Positions 24,983-38,800 of a stretch of 64,000 nucleotides of DNA are shown here, piece by piece. The stretch covers positions 17,805,188 through 17,869,187 of the forward strand of contig CM034101.1 of the NCBI GenBank assembly GCA_019914945.1, in the 5' to 3' direction. Every line of letters begins with the position of its first letter. Position 1 is the stretch's first letter. This stretch comes from Typha latifolia (Eukaryota > Streptophyta > Magnoliopsida > Poales > Typhaceae). The position numbers and the translations under genes are program-made. The notes under the pieces are model-generated. The model saw only the letters and a program-made list of their open reading frames with translations, searched no databases and was not told the DNA's origin.

Positions 24983-26801
24983 TAGATTTGTTTATTGTTA
25001 ATGGTGATGCTACTAGTTCCATTATCAAGACTATTCTAAGCATCTTTTTATAGGTTTTGGCTCCAAATCCACTTCTTCCAAAGCACTTAACCATATTAAA
25101 ACTAAACAAAATGATTACTAACCCACACCATTAACATTGGCTTAGTTCATCTCAAATACTATTTTGTATCCTTAATCCTAGGGGTAATTTTATGTACTCT
25201 TTGAATCTTTGTGGATGGCTTATTGGACCATTAATGTCATGTGCACTGTTTCTGGGCAAAGAAGGCTTGCATTTAATTAGAGACTTTGAAATCGGCTTGC
25301 TGTTGCTTTTTCAACTTTTGTTTCAAAAATCTATTCAACCCTTGAAATTTTCTATGAAGAAATGAAAGGTATTACACTAATCTTGGTGATGGAATAGTTT
25401 GAAGTTGTGCAAATATAAGACCTTTGACTAGATTATTTGTTAGCTATCCTAATAAATAAGATCCACTTCATCTCACTGTTTGTTTCATGTGGTTTAGATT
25501 CAAGAGAAAGAATAAATAAGCTCTGACTAATGCCAACCACCATCCGATTCGTTCTATTATTAACTGACTCTAAGATGAGCCCAATCCTGTCATTTCACAA
25601 GCATCTAGAAAGATTTTTAAAAAAAAAACCCAAAAGGAAAAAAAGACAAGGATACATCAAAAGAAACCAAATTAACCTTAAATCAGCCGTCGAATCCCCA
25701 ACAAGTTCCTGATAAATGCCGAGATATTCGGGATTCTCCGAATAGGGACAAGAATAACACGGGAATTACCTCGGTGTATGCGGTCCATTATACGAATAAA
25801 TTGCCACCCGCCACTGGCCGTCCTTGGGTTAGGGGGCGAGGGGGTGGGAGAACCCTTGCCTTGCTCTCAGAGCGGTGAAATTGACTGCGAATAATTCCTA
25901 ATGGAAGATGATGGACAGAATAGTGTAATAGGGACCAGATAGAAAAGAATGATGAGTTTTTTTTTTTTTTTTAAATAATTAATATTTTAAGTTTGCTCTT
26001 AATTTCTTTTTAAGGTCTAATTTATTTTCAAATTTAAAATCGAGTGACCCAGTCATGTAATTTTCAAATATATACCGCCAACTATATGATTTATATAAAA
26101 ATTTATAAAATTTTAGTAATATTCAATTCACTCGGATGTTTATATAAATATAAGTCACGACTTATATTTGAAATTAGTTGACTGAGGAAGTTCGTATGAA
26201 ACACGTCTCACTCTCTCGTGAATCCGATCGCACCTTCCTGCCAACAGTTGAGATTCTCCAATTAGTGGGCCACGCCATTAGAAAAGTTCTCCACGTGATT
26301 CGTATTTTTCATTTAAATTTTGATAATTAAGTTTACAAGAGGCGTTAAAAAAAAAGTAAATTTAATTAAGTTTAACTCAGTATCTAATTGGAGGGATATT
26401 TTCTGTGGAATAAACAATCGAGTTAGGATTAATTCAGAATAGAAGTACAACCCGTATATGAGAAGAGAGGAGGGCACCCTAACGACCCAGGAAATGAATC
26501 ATTCAAGCTTGGGGTAGAGGATAGTTGTCTTCTAAACATGGTAGAACATAAAAACAACTCAACTCTAACACAACAAAACTTTATTGATTAGAAATAAGCA
26601 AATAACTGTAAATGATGAAACACATCCTTACATGTAGGAGTTCTTTATAGACCCCAGTGGATTAATTTATATTTGAATATACATAATATTGAGAAAAGAA
26701 TTATATACATGTACATGAATAACTGCTAAAATACTTCTCGTGGTCCACTTTAAAAAGAATAACTCGAGGTTTCCAAGGATTTTATGACACGGATTGGATT
26801 T
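24500..26801. other. Intergenic: PLATZ 5' flank and AIR9-like 3' flank
   Basis: Contains a CT run (24940-24971) and AT-rich DNA, with two near-identical 28-bp copies around 24709-24773 (GGGAATTTACTGCATACT). No exon is supported. Confidence 0.5.
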
Positions 26802-29800
26802 CTAAGCCTTGCCTTTCCTTTTACCATCCAAAGCCTGCGAAAAGAGCCAGTACTTAAAGATGGTGATACTATCTCATGCTTTATGAATTATAAAGTCATA
26901 ATTAACATAGTATCTGAAATGTTGCAAGTTATATATTGTGATAATGTTGCTCACGGAAGATGGTGAACTATTAGTTGTTCAACAAGCTAAAAGATTAAAA
27001 GATAAACAACTCTTTTAGATTGCTGCATACTGACATATTTGTGTTTCTATTTATGTATTACATAGGTTCAAGATAAAATAGCATATGAAATAATAAGAAG
27101 CATACCTTATTCTGGAAAATTCTCATGGTCAACACAATAATATCACGCAATCTACAAAAGAAAAGAGAGATAATATTTAGATACACTCTTAAGAGACGAG
27201 GGAATAATACACGATCATTTAATACACACTCCGTTCATCTATAACACTACACTAAGGTCATTCTTGCTTCCTCTTGGCATGAAATGTATCAAAGCACTAT
27301 CTTAGTTGTGATATTATTTCTCTGCAGACAAGATATTAGTTTTTCCCAAAGATTTGAGCAATTATTATTTTGGCTAAGAACTGTCAGGAAAAAAACATAT
27401 GTGCTCTTCTTGTCTAATTTTAGCTAGGATGAACCAGAAAATTTATCATATTTCACCAATATAAACTCAAGTTATCTCATCAAGTTTTTATCCTGGGCAT
27501 GATAGAAAACTATTGTATTTTAGATACTGCTCATTATAGTTAACATTGTCCCTGGAAGGCATTAAGATATTCATTCTACTTCACAGGACATTTATGGAAT
27601 ATATAAATATATCATACAAACAAAGCAACCATAAATGTTAATCTGGAAGCAACAGTTCTCTGAGTCAAAAAAGGGAACACAGAGAAGCAGGGTTCAAGGT
27701 ACAAGTGCATGTTGATAAACCTATGAATTAACAAAGCTGAGCTTGACTCTGCCAGCTAAACAGGGTCTGAAGTGGCTGACAGCACAGACAGTGTAGGTGG
27801 TTTCCTTTATAAGTCCAAAAACAGTCATAGTGCAGACTAGAAGGGAGAAAAAGTACATCTTGTCACATATAAAACATTTAGTGCAGGTATGCTTTGATTA
27901 GACATTCTAAGAGTGTGAAGAGGTAAAGTTGGATATAGACTGATGTTAGCAATAAATTTACCTTAATATGGAATAATTTACCATCCTAGGGACCAAACAT
28001 CAGGCACTCTACAAGCATTTGATTAGGTTTCCCTGATCTACAAGTTCCTCAGGTAATCTAATAATATAAAAAATTAAATTCTCTCCATTCTTTATTCTTT
28101 TTAATCTATAACAATACTAGGAAAGCAAAATGAAAGGTCCAAATCTGGACAGTGATTGATTACCAAAGCCTACTAGGATATGGAAGAAGGTATAGAAGAG
28201 AAGACAGAGAGTTACTTAATATCCTGTTCTGTGATGTATTCCTGAGAATTTCCATCTGTGCAAAATGGTAGACTTGTTCCGTCAGAGCAAGTTAGCACAA
28301 ACTGGGTACTAGATCCATAAGGAATTTTGATCTGTGAAGACAAATAGACAGGTCATTGCGATAAGAATCCTAGCATTAAATAATATAAGAGATCATTGAG
28401 GGTGAAAAAAAATAAAAATAAACATACACATAAATCATGTGAATATTTCTCTTCAACTACCACTCGTTCTGTACGCTTGACCTTTATTAGGTAGCTGGAC
28501 CGTTTCAAAATTAAAATTGTCGGCTCCCACCCATCAGAAGAATCAACCTATTTCATAATCAAGAAAATTACTCTGGGAATATGATGATGAAATTACAAAA
28601 GCAATAGTCAGTTATAGGGGCATATGCAAGCCCATAGTGCATAAGCATTCAGTTTTAACAATACTCGTGTTTGAAACCATGTTGTAGTGAAAAGGCTTGG
28701 ATGCTGCACATATTTAAGTCTCAAGTTTTCACGACAGATATAATGTTACTCATGTTTGACGTAGCAAATGATTTAATCTGCAGAATAACAAATTCATACA
28801 GAATCGCAAGCTAGTTTTCATGACGTACAAATTAAAAGAAGAAACAACATTAATATGAACAAAGAATAATTACTCGTCCAGACCATACCAATAATGATAG
28901 ATCGAATATAGCTCTCCCTGTGGAAATATATGTATCAATTTCATGCTGCATTTCTGGATCTGTAGAATATCAACCATATTCAGAAAGCCACTAAAGGTAC
29001 ATAAGGGAAGAAATGCAAAGCAAATTCAAGACCCAAAGATATGTTTATAAAGTTGCATTAATTCTACAGCAGAGATTTCAAGTCTACAGAGGAGCAAAGA
29101 CAAAGGATTTTATGTATTAACTATGCTCACACCTAAGACCTTTTAATTTAGTACAATAACTATAACAAGAAAGGAAGCCTCATAGTAAGATTCAAGGAAT
29201 GCCGTGCCACCCCAATACCGGCATGTGGCACAAGGGGCGCACGACACCTCTCCTCTCATCTCCTAGTAATGATCAATCATTGTGAAGCGATTGGAGGAGG
29301 CTATTAATGGTGAGAAAAGCCATCACCCTCCTCTCTCTTTGTCGCCATCGAGCTCATTCCTTCTCTTATCAATGCCCTAGATGGAGATTGAAGATGATTG
29401 GCATTACTACAAACAATAGACAGGCCGAAAATATAAAGAGTTTGCTTTGCCAATATAACTTGAATAGCGGATCACCTAATTCCCATCGTCTTCAACCTCT
29501 ATCTAGGGCTTCGACAAGAGGAAAAGAGCACGAAAACAATGGCTTGATGCGGAGAGTAACATTGGTGGTGGAGGCTCCCTCTCTCCTCTTTTTCTTGTCC
29601 ATCTCTTGCATGGAGCTGGCAGTCTTCTTGTACGGTTGGCAAGTGCCACAGCAAGTGTCGTGTTGTGCTAGTGGCCGACACGACAATCCTTGGTAAGCTT
29701 GTCGCATGTTCTAGATTAATATAAGTGTGGCTAACTCCAGAAATCACATTAAAACAATTTGACATGCTTGTCAACTAATAATTTTGATGACGTAAGTCAA

Positions 29801-32800
29801 CAAATGAGACATGAGTGTGCTTGCATCAATGCAATCCACTTATCAGTTGAGTTAGTTATATTTCCAAATTCCAACTACACACACTTGCACAAAATTAATT
29901 TGATGGCATGATGGTATTAGACATAGTTCAAATGCATATTTATGTTTTGTTTATCTAACATTGATATTAAGGTATCAAAGAATATTTGTGTTGTCTTTTG
30001 TTTCATTGACAAATTGTCTATCAGTGGGTATCCTAAAATGTTAGCATCCGATATACCACAAGATATAGGTATTTTTGTTTGCGACCTCCTTCTGCATAAC
30101 TTACAGTCAAGCATACAAAAGTGAGTTGTACCTTTACATTGCTATTTTTTATGTCAATATGTACACGGATAGTGATTGAGCCCATTTGCACCCATCACAT
30201 ACCATTCAAGATGGTACCTATATGAAATATCCATACACACCATGATACCTACACGAACCTCACTGTACTGACTGCAACAATTTAGTTCATGAAGGAAACA
30301 GAAGAAAACAATAAGGAAAATAGATTGCCATCATTGTAAATGCTAACAATTTAGCTCAAGAAGTCTATAGAAGAATAACAATCAATGAAGCTAAATTATG
30401 ATACCCATACCCTTTATGGGTCAGCGATAGCATAAATAACATGGCATTAACAACTCATGTAATTTGTAATAGCTAAAGTAAAATTTTAAAAATTATAAAG
30501 CACAAGCAACATTTCAAGGAAAGATACTGATATGATTCAATATCATCACAGTATCAAGCATGTTCTTAACTGCATATTTCGTTAGAATAAATAATAAAAT
30601 ACAACTATAATTTAAACAAAATTAACAGTTTTTGGATGGGAAAAAGGATGCTGAAAAGGCAAAAGGAGAAGGAAAGAACAACTAAAGGAACTCCCTGGTT
30701 GGATAATGAATTAACAATACAAGCATTGATTTCTAAAATTATTATCAACTTTCAAATTTACTGAAGTTCAGCATGAACAATTCCTTAAATGATGTGAAAG
30801 ATAATTAAGATCAAGATTTCTGGAAGCTGACCCAGGACAGGCAGAACGTGAAGATAATTGGTCTCAGATAAAACAACAGAAAAGTCTCATCGTAAAATAT
30901 GCTGCTGACAATGTAACAAACTTTGAACTTGGTAATGAAATGGTTGAACAATATAAAACTCATAACTATTTAAGAGCTCCTATGTGTTTAAGAAATAGCA
31001 CATCATTATAACAAACTATGTCAGAAATTTCAAACTTCAAGATTAAAGAAACAAGAGGTTGGATATGACTTGAGTTTGTGCAGACAAATTGCACTCTGCA
31101 ATCCAAACTGCGGCGAACGGTTCTTCCATTATTGGAGTCATTACACTCATGGAACAGTACTGCTCAATTAAGTAACAGCTAAATTCAATGATGATAGGAC
31201 TAGCATAAAGTATTTTCTACTCTGATTTAGAAGAGCCTATATCCTTGAAGCAGAGAAAGATATTCTGAACAGATAAAGTGACTGACAATGCCAAGTTTAA
31301 AGGCTTTCCTCAACAGATAAAAGCCATCTAGATTGGGAAAAAAAGAGGATGGAGGTATGTAGGATCACATAGCAGCATCATATTACGTTACGTACTAGCA
31401 TTTGCTTTCTCATGATCAAGGGACCAGAAAAGATTACCTTTCTTATTGTATCAGTGTGTGTAGGATAGGGGTGTAAACGAGCCGAGTCGAAGCAAGCAGG
31501 CTCTAACTCAGGCTCGGCTCGAAATTAATTTCGAGCCCTCTAACTCTACTTAGGCTCAACCCAGCTCAACTCGAGCCGAGCTAAACTGAGACCGAGCCTG
31601 AATTGAGCCTATTATCAAGCCAAGCCGGACCGAGCCAGATCGAGCCCGAGCCGAGCCACAACCTATTTAAGCTGAAATAAGCTGAAATAGTTAAATTAAA
31701 TAAAACTTTACGAAAGTTTAAAATTTTAACTTGTAAATAAAACAAAAGCCAACCAAATCAATTATAAAATTTAAAGCTACTCGGTGATTAGTAATCACAC
31801 CAATTTCAAATTTTTGACCTGTAAATAGAACAAAAGCCAACCAAATGAACTAAATTATGAATTGTTTAGCTAACCAAAAAAAGGAAGTATAATAAGTTAT
31901 TATGGATTGCTTAACATGGTCATTGCCCCTACTGTGCATATTCCTTCATGTGCAATAGTATCTATGCGATGGGTATTACTAATAAATGCTTTCTCTTTCG
32001 AAATAAATAGGAATTGTTAGCTCCTTAGCTCCATAAGCCAATGCTCTCTCGACTTGACAAGCCTAGACCTCTACTGAGAGATGTCGACTTGATAAAGACT
32101 TCATTCATTGCTGCAGAACTCTTTGCACTCTATCATATAATACATACTCTCTATTACCTGATTAGTGTTCAAGTATATATATGTATATATGCATATAGCC
32201 GGTAGTTGGCTGCCTTCTAACCGGGCAAAAGGCTGCAACATCTCTATTTCCTAAGAAAGCTTGGTGGTAGTAGACGGCAATGCCCTCCGAATACTCTGGA
32301 ACTATTGTAGTGCGTACTTGGGGTGTAAACTAGCCTATCAAGCCGAGCTTCAGCTCATGCTCGGCTCAAAATTTAAATCAAGCTTCAAAATAAGCTCAGG
32401 CTTGGCTCAGCATAAACCGAGCCGAGTCGAGCTAGAGCTTCAGCCGACTCCAAGCCTGAGCCACTTGTTTATTTTGACACCCCTAGTGTAAGAGATGGGC
32501 TGACATGCAAATTGACAAAAAGGTATCAACATGCTCGAGAGTGGTATTAGTGAAGACAAAGTTATAGAAATGACTCCACAAATATATATGATTTTGTGTG
32601 AAAGAAAAGAGATGCTAAATAAACTAAAATATCATGACTGTTGAATGCAATCGGTCAATCAAATATGGCATATTCATCCAACTCCATATCATCTTGCATC
32701 TCATCAGTACATTTCTGAGTTCCTTGAATACTTTTCTTGTTCCTTACAATATTGCAGAAAATGGTCATAGACAGTTGATATCTTTGAAATTTCGGTCATA

Positions 32801-35800
32801 AGATTCCTTCACGAAACAATAAAATGAGAGCAAAATAGGCGAGAGATCAATATTTAGAAGGTAAAATCTACAATATTCGAAATGGTGACTCCTCATGCAA
32901 ACAATCATTGCACAAAAGATTGGGAGTAATTAAAGATGGCATACTCACCACATATTATCTTGTTCTGATAATTGGCATACTGCCTCACCAATTCACCCTG
33001 AGCAATTTAAAAGCTGCTTCAGAAAATAATCAATTCTCATAAATAATATTCTGAAATTACTACGGACCTACATTGGGATAAACTTTTTTGACACTCTACA
33101 TGCAGAATAAACAGGAGAAAAGCACCTTCATATTGCAATGCCAGTAAATACATAGTATGGAAACAATTAACATTTGCTCTACTTAGTCTAGAAATTTAAT
33201 ATGCTCTTTAGAAATAACTTTAGTTTGACAAATTTGCAAAGGTTAACCTTTCCATTAGTATTTATGTATGAGAAAATTATCTCAACCTGTGTTTGGCACC
33301 ATATTTACTCATTCATATTCCTATCAACTACTTCCAACCAATTAAAGAAGATAAAACTTGCAAAAGGCTGTGAACTTTTTATAGATTCCAACATGTTAAC
33401 CAGCTCGGGTCAGTGCACATTGTGCTGGTGCCTTCTTGATATAGATATGGCAGTATCTTGATACTCCCATAACCCAACCACATTCAGCACCTCCTGCTAA
33501 ACACAGCGCCACTCTTCAGTACAGCCGTCGGAGGTGTGCAAATGTGTCAGCCAGGTAGTATTCAATAAGAAGAATTCCAAGCACACATAATTAGACTTTT
33601 ATAGACAAACAAACAACAAATACCGGAAACATTGATGATCAAAACTCATAAGTTTGCTAGTATGGAGAAGTAAATATTATCAGTAATTAGATAATTTAGT
33701 TTGATGATTCAACTGACCTGGCGACCATTGTCATCCATTGGCGTGCAGTCGACAGCAAGAAGGGTGTCAACATCATCAGCAGTTACTACATATTCTGGCA
33801 ATGAAGCACCTATATTGGACGATAAAGTGACCAAAATTAGTCTTGAGCTAAATTTGAACTCCATCAGAAAAATAAAGAATATCAAATGATATGAATATAC
33901 AAGAACAAATAACTAAAGTAACTTCAGTTGTCACCTTCAATAAACTGTGCAGTGCCAAAAGGTGAACAAAATGCTACGATATAATATGATAAGCATGAAC
34001 TATTCAAAGTAGCTTCAGTACTCACCTTCAATATACTGCTCAGTCCCATTTGGAAGAAGACGAACCCACTATAAATAGATTCCAGTATTAATCATACTGT
34101 GACTTAAAAGCACAAGGCCAGATACAAGACAAAGAAATTTTACATAGGTTGACAAAAAAGTTGTATACCTGAAAGATACAAAGAGTAGTGCCGTTTATAG
34201 GAAAGCCACAAGCTTGCAACCGAAATCCTGGTTTAGCCTCACCATCAATTTGAAAACCTTCTATACTGGGTAAGGAAATCTCACCTAGTAGTACAACTTG
34301 TAATCAATCAAACTAAAGTTGCAAGAATTTAGCTGTAATTACTAATTCAGTAGTTTTCCTTTACCATCATTTGAAGATGCTTGATTAACAAGTAACTGAG
34401 GGTCTGCACTGGATCTTCGGTATGCTCCCTCACCAATATTATCTTCAAAAGTATCTGCAGGGCCATACCTACCACCTCCCTGTATTAGATAGCTGATGAC
34501 TATGTATCAGCAAGTTTAATATATCCAACCACCAAAACCAAGATATGCTAACTACTAGGCCTACAGGATTACAACTCTTACAATGAACGGATCTCTTCCT
34601 ATGCTACTACTATAACACAAAAGCCACTCATAGGAAGTTAGGTCCAGCAACTTCAGCTTGGAATAGCTTAAAGTTGAGAAAGGAGTAAGAAATGGACTCG
34701 TGAGTCATGATGGTATGTAAATGAAGAAGATCATCCTCCGATTTTAATAATATGGATAAGAAAAACCAAACAAGAATGACTATCTATTCACTTCTATCAT
34801 AAAATAATCCTTTTTCTAGTGTCAAGAATTCAAGATATGCAACTATTTCTTTTAACTCCTAAAACAAATAGTAATAATAATAATAATAATAGGTAATGTA
34901 ATCCCATTAGGATCTAAAAATTTAGATAGATAATATAAGAAGAAAATCATCAATGTGCAATGCAGATAACGCTACATGCATTTGGAATCATGACATCTGG
35001 ACAATACAACTATACATTTATTATATGCATTCATTATCTGAGAATTTCTTTCACGATGGCTGTAAGAGTTCTGAAAGATGTATTGGGTGGAGGTACTGAT
35101 ACTGAACTGATGGCATATAACCGGTGCGGAAGTATTGATACTAAACTCATGCATACAAGTGGTATGTCAAACCTAATATGGATACAAAACGAACTTGGAA
35201 ATATAATCTCATAAAACTCTTTCCAACTTTACCTATTCTAGTAATATGAGAAATAAATATTCCTATAAATTGCATTATAAACCCAAATTTCAAAGTTGAA
35301 GATAACTTACACACACAAAAACATCAACGAATACATGATAATTGTTAACATGTTGGTTAATAAAGTGACTAGGTACAATAAAAAAAAGAGATGAAGGTAT
35401 ACAAGGATGACTGTAAAATCCATCACAAAATAGACATCATCCATTGACACATGACGCTTAACTGAACTTACAAAATATGCTCTCTTCTACAAGTAAACTC
35501 AAGGATCATGATGCTTTCTGAAAGCATGCAATAAGAGTATAAATGTATAAACGTATAATCATGATTTTTTGCAAACTAACAATCCTCACCCCCTTCTTCC
35601 AACGAGAAATACATATCTAAACAGATTCAGGAAGTTTTTTTCTCTATTATATGATTGACCATGTGTCACCAAAAGGAGATGAAAAGTACTTAGATAACGA
35701 AGTTGCAACTCAAGATTCAACTTACTATATTTTTGCTACTACGCACCTATTTTGATAAGAGAAAAGGGAAACCCTCCTAAGAACCCAAGATAAAATATGT

Positions 35801-38800
35801 TTTTCTTTGGTACATCACCAATTTGATCCACACTCAGATGAATCCAATGATGTCCAAAAGCCACTAGAACTTATTCAAATGGCACATGATTTTATGGATT
35901 AGGCATAGAAGTATATATAATAAATCACAATCTCCTATAAAGATCTTTACATAAAAAGCAAAATTACAACAGGAACATTAAATTTTATTTTTTAATTTTT
36001 TCATGGAATGATCTATCACCTTAAATATTCCATACTGAAGAAAGGGGGTATATTTTTTCAACAATGTGTAAAAGATGAGCAAAAAATTATAAGTTGCTAA
36101 AAGATGGCTAGCTAAAAACAGTGCATCACATTGTTCTTAATGGTGCACCAAATCCAAAATAAACCAAGTACTGACTGATAACAACTCCCTTGGCTTGTCA
36201 TTATTAATGAATGGATAATGAGTATCAGAGTTTGGAGGGATATTTACATCCTTCAAATCCACGTCATAGTCCTGAATAAATCTTGTGTGGTTGTACATTG
36301 GGTTGATATGAGGATCATTTGGAAAGTGAGTATATTGATCGAAGTTGCTCAGCTTTGTTTCCTGTATTTAGAAACAATAGTTTTACATTCAAGTTGACAA
36401 TAGAAACAGACCACACTGGCATTACCGCAAAAGAGTGAGACGGTTGACTTCTTGAGGAAGTTGCAATCGGTTGATTGCTGCGGGATGCGTTACCAGGTTG
36501 ATTTCCATAAACATGATCAGTATCATCAAAACTAACCTGCGAAGAAAGCAATTGATTCAACTAACTGAAGTTGCCATTGTCATTGATACATAACTGAAAA
36601 TTCTCATCATTAGCTATAACAAGAGAAAACCATGAACATCTTGTAGTTAAAGGTTAGTATGCACACTGGTAGTAACACCAAAAGACACTATTGTAAAGAA
36701 GTATTATTCATCAGATAACTATAGAGTATAGAGCGTTTCCTTCACTGCTACAGTCATATGACATACTCAAATAAATAACCATACGATTAAAGTCTCATGA
36801 ATAATGACAGCATGATTTTATTCAAGAATTAATTTTATCCAAATAGATAAGAAATAGTTATGCCTCCACAAAATCCTGTTTTGAGTGTTCAAGAATTGTC
36901 ACATGTTTACCTTATTTCTTCATAATTGGAATAAGCATTTTCAACATAGCTAATTCTTTTAATTGCATTGCAGAAAAAACAACAATTCTCCATGCATGAT
37001 TATGCTATAAATCCTCTTTTTAAAGTATTCTTTTCCCATAGAATTTCTGAGAGAAAGAAGTTAGAATTTATACTCATCAGATTCAAAATTTGCACCACAT
37101 ATCCTTCAGAAGTTCAGATTCTTACATATCTATACCCGTCGTCAGTCATCTTTTTTTAATAGTAGGATAGTAATCAGACTCAGTATCTGGATAGTTTAAC
37201 CTAAATCCTTTGGTGTACAGAAGTACCTTTATACTAATTCTAAAGATACCAATATGGCAAGCTTCATTCTGCACCTTTAGCTCCACCTTGCCAATAATAA
37301 CAACTCCTGCTAAAGAGTAATAGTAGAATTTCCAAAAGGTGTCACCCATCTTCTAATGGACAGACTTGCCAAAAGTAGAGTCATGAGGTGAGTGTTATTC
37401 GAAAATTGATGCATTTGATCAGATATTCGTAAGAATCAACAGATTAAGGAAGAGAATCACTCCGGCACTCATGCTCAAATCAAAAGGATTGAGGTTTGAT
37501 CCATCTCCTTCCATTCTTTCCTGCATCAATTGGCATTAGAGCCTGCGATTCATTTCTGCATCATGCCGAGAAGATATGCTACTATGCCTACTCTGCATGC
37601 GGATGAATGTGAATGAGAAATGCCTCTTGCTGATGCGCATCTACATGACAACGTGGAGCAAATGAGACCACAGTTGAAATCCCCCGCCCAACAGTTACGC
37701 TACTTCCGCATGTAGTGACCGACGTTGAAGTCATTCTCCAACGTCACAATTAGCTGGTACGGAGGCAGTTGATGGGAAATATCCAAATTCGTCACAACTA
37801 GATGGTAAGGAGGCACAACGGAGAAGAGCTAAAGAGTCTGGAAGGGTAGATGTTGATCTTGACGATAGGAGTCAGGCTTGAAAATTGATATTCATGAATT
37901 TCATGGTACTTTACAACATGATGAAATTTTAGATTGGATAAATGTCATTGAGGAAGTGTTAGATTTTAAAGAAGTTCCAGAGAATAAAAGAGTTTCCTTG
38001 GTAGTAATCCGTTTTTGTGTAAGGGCTGCAGCCTGGTGGCAACACACCAAAGCAATGTGGTATTGACATGGGAAGGAAAAATATAGCCTCCAGGGATAAA
38101 TTGAAGCACATACAAACTTCCTTTTTGCCTCACAAGTATGCAAGATTGTTAATGTATATATTCTTATATTGTACCTAAGGGATAATCTGCCCTATATATA
38201 CATGTATATACTTAATTCCTCATGAGAGAGTATACAAAACATCAGAGCTTTCTATTCGTATCAAGCAGTGTGGATGATTATACTTTTGAATTTTACCAAT
38301 TAGTGTCACACAATGATTTGGTAGAAACTAAAGATCAATTGGCAGAGAGGTATATTGGAGGACTCTGTCAGCAGATTCAGGATAGTCTAAGTTTATTTGC
38401 CCCTTACCTGTAGGGGAGACACATTAGATAGTGTTGCAACATGAAAACCAACAAAGCTAACAAGTAAGCAATTCAGGCAACCAAACATCGAGTACCAACC
38501 AAGCTAGGAATATGGTTCAACCAGGGAGTACCAACAAACCACCTTCGAATGGACAACCAAGTAAGAGTCCTACAACCGATCCACATTGTTTCAATTGCGG
38601 AGCAACGGATTGAAGGAAAGGAAATCATCCAGGGAAGAATTTATTCATAATTATTAATGCAGGGAAGCATAGAAGGAGATAGATCAAACCTCAATCTATT
38701 GATTCGTACATGAATGTTGGAAGGAAGCTCTTCCTTAATTTAATGATTCTTATGAACAAATGATCGAAGGCATTAACTTTTGAATAACACAAAATTCGAA

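Noticed and set aside
29307..29696. 129-codon open frame in the large AIR9-like intron
   Set aside because: No recognisable domain; it lies in a transposon-like block and is matched by open frames on the opposite strand.
37878..38066. Open frame as a novel host gene
   Set aside because: It matches the retrotransposon gag pattern ([21 protein letters not shown]) and is followed by stops and a broken zinc knuckle.
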